DNA of 64,000 nt from Oscillospiraceae bacterium (GTDB lineage Bacteria; Bacillota; Clostridia; Oscillospirales; Oscillospiraceae), in contig JAFRIV010000039.1 of the NCBI GenBank assembly GCA_017432615.1, positions 1 to 64,000 on the forward strand, in the 5' to 3' direction. Of the stretch, positions 7,778 to 16,531 are shown piece after piece. Position numbers and translations under genes: made by a program. Below the pieces are notes generated by a model, which searched no databases, was not told the origin of the DNA, and was given only the letters and a program-made list of their open reading frames with translations. Numbering within the stretch: position 1 is the stretch's first letter; each line of letters starts with the position of its first letter.

Positions 7778-10351
7778 CTATTCCCTCACCTGAAATTCCT
7801 CATAGCCCGGGTATCTGGCATACGATGCGTCTGCAGCGATCAGTTCAATGAAGTTATCGATCTCGATCATATCGGATTTCAGGCAGGTGCGGACTTCCAG
7901 CTTATAGTTCTTTCTGGCGATCTTCAGCGGGACCTGCTCCCAGAGATTTTCTTTTCCCGCCCGGGCATGATAGACACGCTGCAGATCCGCTTTCAGTTTT
8001 TCGGCGTCTTCACTGTTCCAGTAAGAGATGCCGAATGCCTGATAACAGTCTGTCCCGCCCATCTGATAGCCGTCCACAAAACCGTTGTGGTTTTTAAAGC
8101 ACCAGTCGTCCGTCTCGGAGACCTTCGCTCCCAGGTAGTTGGAAGTGTATTCATACCGGTTGATCACGTCGGGATTGGAGATGTACAGATCCGCCTCGCA
8201 GATATAGCAGCGGTCGATGCTGTCGACGGCACAGACGGCGGAAGAAATATTATTGGTGATGTTATACTCCGGATTGTCGATAAAGTGGATCGTGGGATAC
8301 TTTTCCAGCAGCTGGTCAAACTGCTCCCTGCGATATCCCCGGACAATGATGATATTGGTGATCCCCTTTGCCACCAGGGCATCCAGCAGCGTATCGATGA
8401 TGCGGACGCCGTTTACTTTGACCAGCGGTTTCGGGGTATCGAGCGTCACCGGCGCAAGGCGTGAGCCGAAGCCGGCCGCCAGGATAACGGCCTTTCTCAC
8501 GCGATAGGGTTCCAGTGCTTTCAGGCCCTTTTCGCTGATCTCCATCTGCCCGTCGGAGAGAAGATTGATGTAGTTCCTTTCATCCAGTTCATGGGTCAGC
8601 CTGGACAGGCTGCTCAGGGAAACCGTCAGCTCATCTGCAAGCTGCCGCTGGCTGTAAGTGCCTTTCCCGTGTTTTTCCAGATAGGTCAGAAAGTCAAACG
8701 CATAGCGGCTCAAGGCAGCTCCGCCTTCCTTTTCCCGATCGTTTACCCGGTTGATGCCTGCTGACACCGCTGTAAAGAGGACGCGAAAGACCCCGTTCAG
8801 GAAGAGGATGATCAGGGAGATGACGCTTTGCATCTCGTAATTGCTGTTTTTCTCATAGGTCGTGATCAGGATGGAAAGCGGCTGATTGTCATAGGTGCAC
8901 AGGAATGCCACCGCGGAAATGGTGATCATGCTGTTGAGGAAGAAATAGGAAAACATCTCTACCAGCGTTGAAACGGAACCCGGGATCAGCACCCGGACAA
9001 CGATCTGCCCCTTGGAAATGCCAAGCGTCTCCCCGATCACTTCGTAATCGCTGTTGATCTTGGAAAGGCAGTTTTTGGCCAGGAGATAGGGAGAACCGAG
9101 AAAATGGAACACATTGACGGTGATCAGGATCAGCAACGTCCCGTAAAAACGCCCGTTCGTGCCTTTGAACAGGAAAATGTATCCGATGCCCAGAACAAGG
9201 CCGGGAACGGCAATGGTGGAAAGGGCGAGCAGATCCACCGCCTTTGCCATTCTGCCGGGCTTCCGTACGGACAGATACCCCAGCAGATAGGCAAAACAGG
9301 TCCCTGTCAACGCTGTAAGCGCAGCGAGCTGCAGGGAATTGACGATATAGGCCGACAGCCCGACCCCGTGGGTATTCGAGAAGATATTGGCAACGTGAGC
9401 GGTCGTGAAATGCAGGTCATTGGGAAACGCTTTGGTAAAGGAGAGGGAGATAAAAGCCAGCTGCGGCAGGATCAGCAGCAGGCAAAGGAGGATGAGCACG
9501 GCCGCCGTCCAGCAATTGAAGGCCTTCTCCGCTTCGATCAGCTTCCGCTGTTTTTCGCTGACGCTCTGGTCTCTGAAGATCAGGTCGAACACGAAAGAGA
9601 TGACCGCCGGGATCAGCAAAACGAACCCCGCAACGGAGCCCCTTCCGTACTGAAAGGAGGACATGAACTGATCATACAGAAACATGGGGAGCGTTTTCAC
9701 TTTTCCGGCGATCTCCATCGGCATCCCGTAATCGGAAAAGATCAGGGTGAAGCAGGCAAAAAATGCCGAGATCAGCGCAATACGGAGATAGGGCACCGTC
9801 AGGCGAAAAAAAGTGCTGAACCGGCGGATGCCCAGGATCGAAGCGGCATCATAAGGGCCCTTGTCCTCATACTGCAGCGCATCGTACAAAATGAGAAAGG
9901 TCGCCGGGAAAGACGTCATCACCGACCCCATGATCAGCCCTGCAAACCCGCGCACTTCGATTTCGATCCCGAACAGCAGATCCAGAAAGCCGTTCGTCCC
10001 GAACAGGATCCGGAGCCCCAGACCGACAGAGACCGTCGGCACCAGCATGCCGAGGGTGAGAAGGATCACAAAAAGGTTTTTATTTTTCAGGGAGGAGGTG
10101 CTCAGCAGATAGGCGGCACCGAGAGCCAGGACCGTTGTGATCAGGGCTGAGGTGCCGGTATAAAAGAGAGAGTTTCTGACCGCATCCCGAAAACCGGGGT
10201 CCTTCAGGATATATTGCAGGTCATTCCCGGTAACGTGGAAAGCCAGCGTCAGCAGCGGCATGATCGCAAAAAGCAGGATACTGATGACGGCAAGAAAACG
10301 CAGGGCTTCATGCCGGAACAGCCCGTTGAAAGGAAGGAATTGTTTTTTCAT
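7778..10351 (-). CDS. fusion: two-domain ABC permease, winged helix and LicC/PntC-like cytidylyltransferase
   Basis: One uninterrupted 857-residue frame with three parts. Residues 1-545 are a duplicated BPD_transp_1 permease of the iron/thiamine/2-aminoethylphosphonate type, with about 12 membrane segments and two EAA-like loops (DAASILGIRR and EVIGETLGISKG). Residues 547-617 look like a MarR-type winged helix (QRQLADELTVSLSSLSRLTHEL). Residues 618-857 are a nucleotidyltransferase: the signature LAAGFGSRLAP, then TPKPLVKVNG and CEADLYISN. The tail matches CTP:phosphocholine (LicC) and aminoethylphosphonate (PntC) cytidylyltransferases. The start overlaps the ATPase gene's stop by 4 bp. The fusion is unusual; substrate (choline, phosphonate or other aminoalcohol) is inferred. 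Confidence 0.75.
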   Translation of the reverse strand: MKKQFLPFNGLFRHEALRFLAVISILLFAIMPLLTLAFHVTGNDLQYILKDPGFRDAVRNSLFYTGTSALITTVLALGAAYLLSTSSLKNKNLFVILLTLGMLVPTVSVGLGLRILFGTNGFLDLLFGIEIEVRGFAGLIMGSVMTSFPATFLILYDALQYEDKGPYDAASILGIRRFSTFFRLTVPYLRIALISAFFACFTLIFSDYGMPMEIAGKVKTLPMFLYDQFMSSFQYGRGSVAGFVLLIPAVISFVFDLIFRDQSVSEKQRKLIEAEKAFNCWTAAVLILLCLLLILPQLAFISLSFTKAFPNDLHFTTAHVANIFSNTHGVGLSAYIVNSLQLAALTALTGTCFAYLLGYLSVRKPGRMAKAVDLLALSTIAVPGLVLGIGYIFLFKGTNGRFYGTLLILITVNVFHFLGSPYLLAKNCLSKINSDYEVIGETLGISKGQIVVRVLIPGSVSTLVEMFSYFFLNSMITISAVAFLCTYDNQPLSILITTYEKNSNYEMQSVISLIILFLNGVFRVLFTAVSAGINRVNDREKEGGAALSRYAFDFLTYLEKHGKGTYSQRQLADELTVSLSSLSRLTHELDERNYINLLSDGQMEISEKGLKALEPYRVRKAVILAAGFGSRLAPVTLDTPKPLVKVNGVRIIDTLLDALVAKGITNIIIVRGYRREQFDQLLEKYPTIHFIDNPEYNITNNISSAVCAVDSIDRCYICEADLYISNPDVINRYEYTSNYLGAKVSETDDWCFKNHNGFVDGYQMGGTDCYQAFGISYWNSEDAEKLKADLQRVYHARAGKENLWEQVPLKIARKNYKLEVRTCLKSDMIEIDNFIELIAADASYARYPGYEEFQVRE

Positions 10352-11106
10352 CGGATGCTGTCCTCGATCGATCTGACTTTCCGATCCAGATGATCCACCA
10401 CAAAGCGTTTGACAAAGGCATCCGCCGGATCATGGTAGATGCGGTAAGGGGTATCGATCTGCGCGATCCGCAGGTCGTTGATCACCATGATCCGGTCGGA
10501 AAGGGCAAACGCTTCCTCCTGATCATGGGTGACATAGACCATTGTGATATTCAGCTTCTTCTGGATCTCCTTCAGCTGGGAACGCAGTGCCAGCTTGATC
10601 TCCGCATCCAGCGCCGACATGGGTTCGTCAAAAAGGATCACATCCGGATTCAGCACCAGCGTTCTCGCGATCGCCACACGCTGCTGCTGCCCGCCGGAGA
10701 GCTGTTTGGGTTTTTTATAGATATGTTCTTCCAGCCCGACCGTCTCGATCATCTCCATGACTTTCCTGTCGATCTCGTCTTTCCCGAGCTTTCTGGCCTG
10801 AAGCGCATAAGCAATGTTATGGTAGACGTCCATATTCGGGAAGAGTGAGTAATTCTGGAACACGATCCCGATGTTGCGCTTTTGCGGAGGGACATCGGTA
10901 ATGTCCGCACCGCCTTTATAAATACGGCCGGAACTGGGCCTCTCGATCCCGATCAGGATGCGCAGGATGGATGTTTTTCCGCATCCCGACGGCCCCAGAA
11001 GCGAAAGAAATTCGCCTTGCATCACGTCAAAGGAGATATCCTCCAGAACCGTCCTGGTTTTATATTTTTTGCTGATATTGACAGCGCGAATAATTGGCTC
11101 GCTCAT
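10348..11106 (-). CDS. ABC transporter ATP-binding protein (PotA/FbpC-like)
   Basis: 252 residues, complete ATPase of an uptake ABC transporter. Walker A GPSGCGKTS at about 39-47, Q-loop VFQNYSLFP, signature LSGGQQQR near 136, Walker B VILFDEP near 159, and the switch histidine in VYVTHDQEEA. The C-terminal TOBE domain of longer PotA/FbpC proteins is essentially absent. Ribosome site AGGGAGGAG. It pairs by position with the fused permease (4-bp overlap) and the solute-binding protein upstream, from which it is separated by a hairpin at 11165-11195. Confidence 0.92.
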   Translation of the reverse strand: MSEPIIRAVNISKKYKTRTVLEDISFDVMQGEFLSLLGPSGCGKTSILRILIGIERPSSGRIYKGGADITDVPPQKRNIGIVFQNYSLFPNMDVYHNIAYALQARKLGKDEIDRKVMEMIETVGLEEHIYKKPKQLSGGQQQRVAIARTLVLNPDVILFDEPMSALDAEIKLALRSQLKEIQKKLNITMVYVTHDQEEAFALSDRIMVINDLRIAQIDTPYRIYHDPADAFVKRFVVDHLDRKVRSIEDSIR

Positions 11107-11164
11107 TGTTACTCCTCCCTGCAGTTTCCTCTTCTCCGCCGATGCCGCGAAAAGAAAGCAAAGA

Positions 11165-11195
11165 GAGGAACAGCTGTTTCAAAAAGCCGTTCCTC
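11165..11195 (-). terminator. intra-operon hairpin between binding-protein and ATPase genes
   Basis: GAGGAACaGC (11165-11174) pairs with GCcGTTCCTC (11186-11195): ten positions, one mismatch. Hairpins here commonly attenuate transcription so that the binding protein is made in excess. No strong T-tract follows on the minus strand. Confidence 0.45.
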
Positions 11196-11212
11196 CTCTG
11201 CAACGGTCTGAT

Positions 11213-12247
11213 TCAGAATTTCCACTGATCAAGCAGATCCTGCTTGTACGCAAAGTCATAAAGGCCGTCCATTGTGATCTCCTCAAACCCTGTCGGATAA
11301 TTGGGGATCTCGGCTTCAGGCATGTCGGTATAGATCCTGTCCGGATTGAATTTTGCACACTGGGGGCGGTTGAGTTCCTGCATCAGGCAGGTAAATACGG
11401 CTTTCACGCTTTCCCTCGTCTCATGCCCGGAGATCATGCCCATGGTGAAAAGATCAAACGGGAGGCCCGCCTCGGGAACGACCACGATCATTCCTTCGTT
11501 TTCGTTGGCATATTGGACACACTGCCACAAAAGCCCGAACGCGATCGCCACATCTCCGCGTACCGCAGCCTTTGCCGGGGCCGAGCCGGAGGTGGTATAC
11601 TCCTTGATGTTGGGATTGAGCGCGTCAAAGTACGCCATGCCCTCTTCTTTTCCCAGGATCGTGACCATTCCGTTATAATAACTGTAGCCTGTGCCGCTGG
11701 ATTTGGGAGAAGGAATGGAGATCAGCCCCGCGTATTCGCTTTTCAGCATATCCTCATAATTTTCCGGAACGGGCAGATTTTTTTCTTCCAGCACCTTGGT
11801 GTTTACAAGGAACGCCCCGTACGTCTTGCCGTTGACGGCATACCGGTGATGCCGATCGGTATACCCGGTAACGGATGCATCATAGACGGAAAAGTCAAAC
11901 GCGGAAAGATCTGCAAACAGGTCCGGCGCGGCATTTAGAATGATCTCGGCATTGACCACTTCCAGATCATAGAAAATATCGCAGTCCGTGCTCTTCCCTT
12001 CCGCCTGCAGTTTGGAAAGCAGCTGCCCCGTACCGAGGGACTGGATCACGATCTCCAGATCGGGGAAGCGGCTGTTCAGTTCCGCCTGCAGATAGGCAAT
12101 GCGCTCGTCTTCGGCAGCCGTATAGATCACAACACGCTCGCTGTTCTTTGAGGAGCCGGAAGCAGGGGCCTCTTTGCTGCCGCAGCCGGTCAGCAGCAGG
12201 GAAACACAGCAAACCAGGGCAATCAGGCTGATCATCTTCTTGTTCAT
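11213..12247 (-). CDS. ABC transporter substrate-binding lipoprotein (iron/phosphonate/thiamine-type fold)
   Basis: 344 residues from the chosen ATG, which has AAGGAG eight bases upstream. The lipobox LLTGC at about residue 20 marks a lipoprotein anchored outside the membrane. The body is a class of periplasmic-binding fold seen in Fe(III), thiamine and 2-aminoethylphosphonate binders: it opens with VVIYTAAEDERIAYLQAEL and has TDCDIFYDLE and AAVRGDVAIAFG. It heads the operon with the ATPase and the fused permease, and an excellent promoter lies at 12395-12423. The attached cytidylyltransferase favours an aminoalcohol-type or phosphonate ligand, but iron cannot be excluded. Confidence 0.85.
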   Translation of the reverse strand: MNKKMISLIALVCCVSLLLTGCGSKEAPASGSSKNSERVVIYTAAEDERIAYLQAELNSRFPDLEIVIQSLGTGQLLSKLQAEGKSTDCDIFYDLEVVNAEIILNAAPDLFADLSAFDFSVYDASVTGYTDRHHRYAVNGKTYGAFLVNTKVLEEKNLPVPENYEDMLKSEYAGLISIPSPKSSGTGYSYYNGMVTILGKEEGMAYFDALNPNIKEYTTSGSAPAKAAVRGDVAIAFGLLWQCVQYANENEGMIVVVPEAGLPFDLFTMGMISGHETRESVKAVFTCLMQELNRPQCAKFNPDRIYTDMPEAEIPNYPTGFEEITMDGLYDFAYKQDLLDQWKF

Positions 12248-12394
12248 AAACAGTACTCCTTCACAATCATTTCCCACTGTTCTGTTCCAAAGTCCTTCTT
12301 TTATCCTTTCCAGGGAAGCAGAAAAGACCGTTTCTTGTTTCAGCGGGATGGTTTAAGTTCATAAGAAATATCTGAAATTAGATTTGTGAACGTG

Positions 12395-12423
12395 ATTATA
12401 CCGATTAAACGCAGATTTGTCAA
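12395..12423 (-). promoter_or_regulatory. sigma-A promoter of the ABC uptake operon
   Basis: Minus strand TTGACA (12423-12418), 17-bp spacer, TATAAT (12400-12395): consensus at all 12 positions. It precedes the binding-protein start by about 150 bp. Confidence 0.85.
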
Positions 12424-12497
12424 CTGTTATTTGTTCAATTTTTTGTTTTTCTTTGGTTTTGTTGGAACAGTTTCCCGTGTTCTGTGCCCGGTCACGT

Positions 12498-12537
12498 AAA
12501 AAAAGGCCGGGATTCCTTCCGCTCGGAATCCCGGCCT
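12498..12537 (-). terminator. rho-independent terminator of the beta-CASP gene
   Basis: GGCCGGGATTCC (12505-12516) pairs perfectly with GGAATCCCGGCC (12525-12536), 8-base loop. On the minus strand seven T follow. It terminates the leftward transcript of the gene at 12628-14244. The stretch 12248-12627 otherwise holds only the promoter at 12395-12423. Confidence 0.85.
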
Positions 12538-12627
12538 CTATACCGGATGGGGGTCAGTTTCTGTTCGCGGTCCGGAAACCGCAGTCCCAGCAGATCTTTT
12601 TACGGCATGCCTTTGACGGGAAGAAGA

Positions 12628-14244
12628 TCACTTCCATTTTTCCGTTAAAGCCAGGATCTGGTTGGTGAATTTTTTGAGATCTTTGTTTGCGCGCCCTCTG
12701 CACTTCTTTACCAGCTCCAGCAGGGCGGTTGCCGCTTCCAGAAGGGCTTTATAGGCTTCCGCCGCACGCGGATCACCGGCCGGGGAATCCTCTTTGCGTG
12801 CAAGGCGCTTCCCTTCCGCCTGCAGAATATAGTTCCCGGTGAGAAGATCAAATTCGGAACCGCTGTAGGGGGCTTCCACCTGATACCCGTATTGTGAACG
12901 GAGCAGGTCACGGAAGGAGAGGCAGCAGGAATCTTCCCCGTGGTTGAGAAAAACCGTCTCCGGTTTTTTTCTCATGGCCGTAAGCCAGTTGATCAGCCCC
13001 TGCCGGTCCGCATGCCCGCTGGTGCCGTGGAGCGTACAGATCTCGGCATTGACGACGATCTTTTCATTAAAAAGGGTAACGGTGCGCGCCCCGTCCTGCA
13101 GGATGCGGCCGAGCGTTCCTTCCGCCTGGTATCCGACGAAGAGAACGGTATTCTGCGCTTTCCACAGGTTGTGCTTCAGATGATGCCTTATTCTGCCCGC
13201 ATCACACATACCGCTGGCCGAAAGAATGACTTTCGGCTCGGGATTGCTGTTGATCGCTTTGGATTCCTCCAGCGAGAGGGAGAGTTCAATGCCGTCAAAC
13301 CAGATGGGGTTGATGCCCCGGTTGAGCACGGCAAGCATCTCGTCATCGAAGTAAGAACGGTCGCACTGAAGGAAAATGCCGGTCGCTTCCGTGGCAAGAG
13401 GGCTGTCAACATAAACTTTAAACCCGTTATGTCCGTGTACCCAGCCTTTTTCCTTGATCTCGCGGATGGCAAAGAGCATCTCCTGGGTGCGGCCGACCGC
13501 AAAAGACGGGATGATCAGGCTGCCGCCGCGGTCCAGGGTACGCTGAATGATCGAGGCAAGCTCGGAAACGGTATTGAGCGGGTTGCCGGGGTTTTCATGA
13601 AGGCGGTCTCCATAGGTGGATTCCATAACGAGATAGTCTGCTTCCTTCACGGGTTCAGGATCTTTGATGATCGGCTGGTCCGTGTTGCCGATGTCTCCGC
13701 TGAACACGATCTTTTTCGTCTGCCCTGCTTCGGTCAGCCAGAGTTCAATGCTCGCCGAACCGAGAAGGTGCCCGGCGTCGACAAACCGCACATCGACTCC
13801 GTCATTGACAGTAAGGCGCTCATTATATTCCATCCTCCGGAAAAGGGACAGCGTCCCCTCCGCATCTTCCAGCGTGTAGATCGGTTCGATGGTGGTTTCC
13901 CCGGCACGTTTGGATTTGCGGCTTTTCCATTCCGCTTCGCTCTCCTGGATATGGGCAGAGTCTGCCAGCATGATCGCGCAGAGATCGCAGGTGGCTCCGG
14001 TAGCATAGATCGGGCCGCGGAATCCGTCTTTATACAGCTTTGGAAGCAGGCCGGAATGGTCAATGTGCGCATGGGTAAGAAAGACTGCTTCAATTTCTTC
14101 CATGGACACCGGGATAGGAATATTTTCGAAGATATCACGCCCCTGTTCCATGCCGCAGTCAACCAGGTAGTTTTTGCCCCCGACAGTGAGCATCGTACAG
14201 CTGCCTGTTACCTCATGAAGTGCGCCGATAAAAGTCAGTACCAC
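12628..14244 (-). CDS. metallo-beta-lactamase fold/beta-CASP hydrolase (RNA-processing type)
   Basis: 538 residues. The metal-binding motif HAHIDHSG is at about 58-65, GHLLGSASIEL (His ligand) near 158, and GDIGNTDQPI near 182. The beta-CASP part has the ESTYGDRLH start, the SASGMCDAGRI segment at about 345 and GTSGHADRQGL near 405. This is the arrangement of the Ysh1/CPSF73-like 'RNA specificity factor' group, which are ribonucleases; the bacterial members are less well characterised. GTG start behind a G-rich ribosome site. The C-terminal 70 residues are helical and basic. Single-gene unit with its own promoter and terminator. Confidence 0.85.
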   Translation of the reverse strand: MVLTFIGALHEVTGSCTMLTVGGKNYLVDCGMEQGRDIFENIPIPVSMEEIEAVFLTHAHIDHSGLLPKLYKDGFRGPIYATGATCDLCAIMLADSAHIQESEAEWKSRKSKRAGETTIEPIYTLEDAEGTLSLFRRMEYNERLTVNDGVDVRFVDAGHLLGSASIELWLTEAGQTKKIVFSGDIGNTDQPIIKDPEPVKEADYLVMESTYGDRLHENPGNPLNTVSELASIIQRTLDRGGSLIIPSFAVGRTQEMLFAIREIKEKGWVHGHNGFKVYVDSPLATEATGIFLQCDRSYFDDEMLAVLNRGINPIWFDGIELSLSLEESKAINSNPEPKVILSASGMCDAGRIRHHLKHNLWKAQNTVLFVGYQAEGTLGRILQDGARTVTLFNEKIVVNAEICTLHGTSGHADRQGLINWLTAMRKKPETVFLNHGEDSCCLSFRDLLRSQYGYQVEAPYSGSEFDLLTGNYILQAEGKRLARKEDSPAGDPRAAEAYKALLEAATALLELVKKCRGRANKDLKKFTNQILALTEKWK

Positions 14245-14281
14245 GGTGACAGCCCCCCGTCATTCAATATTTTACACTGGT

Positions 14282-14311
14282 ATTTTACCACGAAGCGGGG
14301 CGATAGAAAAG
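14282..14311 (-). promoter_or_regulatory. candidate promoter of the beta-CASP gene
   Basis: Minus strand CTTTTC (14311-14306), 18-bp spacer, TAAAAT (14287-14282) with TGG just upstream. Flanking blocks are shared with the promoter region at 7717-7746. Confidence 0.5.
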
Positions 14312-14335
14312 GGGATTTTCCAAAAGAATTTGGGG

Positions 14336-14364
14336 TTGCATAAAAATTCATGAAGCATTATAAT
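14336..14364 (+). promoter_or_regulatory. sigma-A promoter of the opp operon
   Basis: TTGCAT (14336-14341), 17-bp spacer, TATAAT (14359-14364). It is divergent from the beta-CASP promoter and 59 bp before the first opp gene. Confidence 0.8.
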
Positions 14365-14422
14365 AGCCAAACGATGGTTTCAGTTTCGGTTAGAATATGT
14401 TTATTATGCGGGAGGCAGGAAA

Positions 14423-15340
14423 ATGTCAAGATATCTGATACGGCGGGTGCTCACCATGATCGTAACGCTGTTTATGATCGCCCTGCTGACTTTCTGCCTG
14501 ATGCATATTGTACCGGGGAGCCCGTTTACTTCCCAAAAACAGATGTCTCAGGCGGTGCTGGATGCCCTGAATGCCAAATACAATCTGGATGACCCGCTCT
14601 GGAAGCAGTTTTTCGATTATATGCGGGGAGTCCTGCACTTTGATTTCGGCCCCAGTTACAAGTATACGGGCAAGACCGTAAATGACTTTATTGAAAGCGG
14701 CCTGCCGTATTCTGCCAGGCTCGGCCTTGTAACGCTGTGCTTTGTGCTGCTGACCAGCATCCCGATGGGGATCGTGGCGGCGCTGCGCAACGGGAAATGG
14801 CAGGATATGCTGCTGATGTTCCTGGCCACTTTCGGCGTAACGATCCCGAGCTTCGTGATCGCCACCGGTCTGCTTTACATTTTTTCCTTCAAGCTGGGTT
14901 GGACGCCTGTGTACGGCGTGGATACCTGGAAAGGATATATCCTGCCGATGATCGCCATGGGCGGATATTCCATCAGTTTTCTGGCAAGGCTGATGCGTTC
15001 CTCCCTGCTGGAAGTGATGGGGCAGGATTACATCCGCACAGCGCGCGCCAAGGGCATCAGTGAAGTACGGGTGATCTGGAAGCATGCGCTGCGAAATGCG
15101 TTGATCCCCGTTATCACCGTGCTCGGACCGACGATTGCCAATCTGTTGACCGGCTCGTTTGTCATTGAAAAGATCTTTGCCATTCCCGGGATGGGCGGGT
15201 ATTTTGTCAACAGCGTGACGCAGCGCGACTATACGACCATCATGGGCATGACGATCTTCTATGCGACGGTCCTTATTGCCATGATCTTTCTGGTCGACCT
15301 GTTTTACTGCCTGATCGACCCGCGCATCAAATATGAATAA
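14423..15340 (+). CDS. oppB: oligopeptide ABC transporter permease OppB
   Basis: 305 residues, usual length. N-terminal membrane segment (residues 9-30), then five more from about residue 100. The EAA loop carries DYIRTARAKGISEVRVIWKH (about 200-219). Pairs with OppC to form the membrane channel of a peptide (or nickel-type) importer. Ribosome site GGGAGG. First of five genes in the order B-C-D-F-A; the binding-protein gene comes last, and spacing to oppC is 17 bp. Confidence 0.93.
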   Translation: MSRYLIRRVLTMIVTLFMIALLTFCLMHIVPGSPFTSQKQMSQAVLDALNAKYNLDDPLWKQFFDYMRGVLHFDFGPSYKYTGKTVNDFIESGLPYSARLGLVTLCFVLLTSIPMGIVAALRNGKWQDMLLMFLATFGVTIPSFVIATGLLYIFSFKLGWTPVYGVDTWKGYILPMIAMGGYSISFLARLMRSSLLEVMGQDYIRTARAKGISEVRVIWKHALRNALIPVITVLGPTIANLLTGSFVIEKIFAIPGMGGYFVNSVTQRDYTTIMGMTIFYATVLIAMIFLVDLFYCLIDPRIKYE

Positions 15341-15357
15341 GGGAGGGATGTGCTTTC

Positions 15358-16518
15358 ATGAATGAACAGAACCGATGGGAGCGCGTCTCCGGCGATGCGG
15401 GAGAAGCAGAACGGATCTATCGCAGGTCCCGGACCTTTTTGGGGGATGTATGGTTTCGTTTTACCCATAAGCCGACAGCGCTGTTCGGTTTTATTCTGGT
15501 GGTGCTGCTGCTTGCTTTCTGCCTGATCGGGCCGGTCTTTACGCCCTATACCTATTCTGAACAGAACAACAAGCTGGCCAGTATCCCCCCGCTGCTGAAG
15601 GTGTACCCCGGCCCGGCAGAAGGAAGCAACCTTTATATTACCCAGGGACTGAAGCTGATCGAAGTGGACGACGAAGGCCACCTGATCCGCCAGCTGAAAA
15701 AGAAAAAAGACGACAGCAAGGCAAAGCAGACGTCGTTCACCTGGGACGACGATACCCTTGTTTATCTGGATTATTCCCGACTGCCCAATACCGTTCTGGA
15801 CCGTGACGGAAACCGCATTGAAACCGCGAAAACGGTGTGGAACCGCACGTATCTGCTGGGCACGGACCAGCTGGGAAGAGATATCCTGACACGGCTGATG
15901 TACGGAACCAGGATCTCGCTGATGGTGGCGTTCATTGCCGCCCTGGTAAACATGATCATCGGAATCACCTACGGCGGCATCGCGGGATATCTCGGCGGAC
16001 GGACGGACAGCGTGATGATGCGTATCGTAGACATCATCTCCACGATTCCTCTGACGCTATATGTCATCCTGATCAAAATGTGTCTGGATGACGGGCTGCT
16101 TTCCATTATTATTGCGCTTTCCAGCGTCTACTGGGTGGATATGGCGCGCGTTGTGCGGGGCGAAGTGCTTTCCCTGAAAAACCAGGAGTTTGTTCTGGCA
16201 GCAAAGACCATCGGTTCCTCGACAAAAACCATTCTGTTCAGCCATCTGATCCCCAATGCGATGGGGCCGATCCTGGTGACGGTAACGATGCTGATCCCCA
16301 GCGCCATTTTTATGGAGGCGTTTATGAGCTTTATCGGGATCGGGATCGCGCCGCCGATGGCCAGTCTCGGCACCATGTGCAACGATGCGACGGAAACGCT
16401 GCGCACCAACCCTTACCAGCTGTTTCTGCCTGCGCTTGTGATCTGCATTATTATGTTTGCTTTCAACTTTGTCGGCGACGGGCTGCGGGATGCGCTTGAC
16501 CCGAAGCTGAAAAAATAA
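15358..16518 (+). CDS. oppC: oligopeptide ABC transporter permease OppC, with a large external insert
   Basis: 386 residues, longer than the usual ~300. After the first membrane segment (about 41-63) comes a ~95-residue polar insert (about 70-165) rich in Lys, Asp and Tyr (LKKKKDDSKAK and DDDTLVYLDYSRLP), probably outside the membrane. The normal fold resumes at TYLLGTDQLGRDILTR. The EAA loop is EFVLAAKTIGSSTKTILFSH. Such inserts occur in other Firmicutes OppC proteins. It may help capture the binding protein, but that is conjecture. Confidence 0.92.
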   Translation: MNEQNRWERVSGDAGEAERIYRRSRTFLGDVWFRFTHKPTALFGFILVVLLLAFCLIGPVFTPYTYSEQNNKLASIPPLLKVYPGPAEGSNLYITQGLKLIEVDDEGHLIRQLKKKKDDSKAKQTSFTWDDDTLVYLDYSRLPNTVLDRDGNRIETAKTVWNRTYLLGTDQLGRDILTRLMYGTRISLMVAFIAALVNMIIGITYGGIAGYLGGRTDSVMMRIVDIISTIPLTLYVILIKMCLDDGLLSIIIALSSVYWVDMARVVRGEVLSLKNQEFVLAAKTIGSSTKTILFSHLIPNAMGPILVTVTMLIPSAIFMEAFMSFIGIGIAPPMASLGTMCNDATETLRTNPYQLFLPALVICIIMFAFNFVGDGLRDALDPKLKK

Positions 16519-16531
16519 GAGGGAGGAACCT

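Noticed and set aside
12940-14343. 467-codon open frame on the + strand
   Set aside because: Antisense to the beta-CASP gene; residue text is typical of antisense translation (His, Arg and Gly rich).
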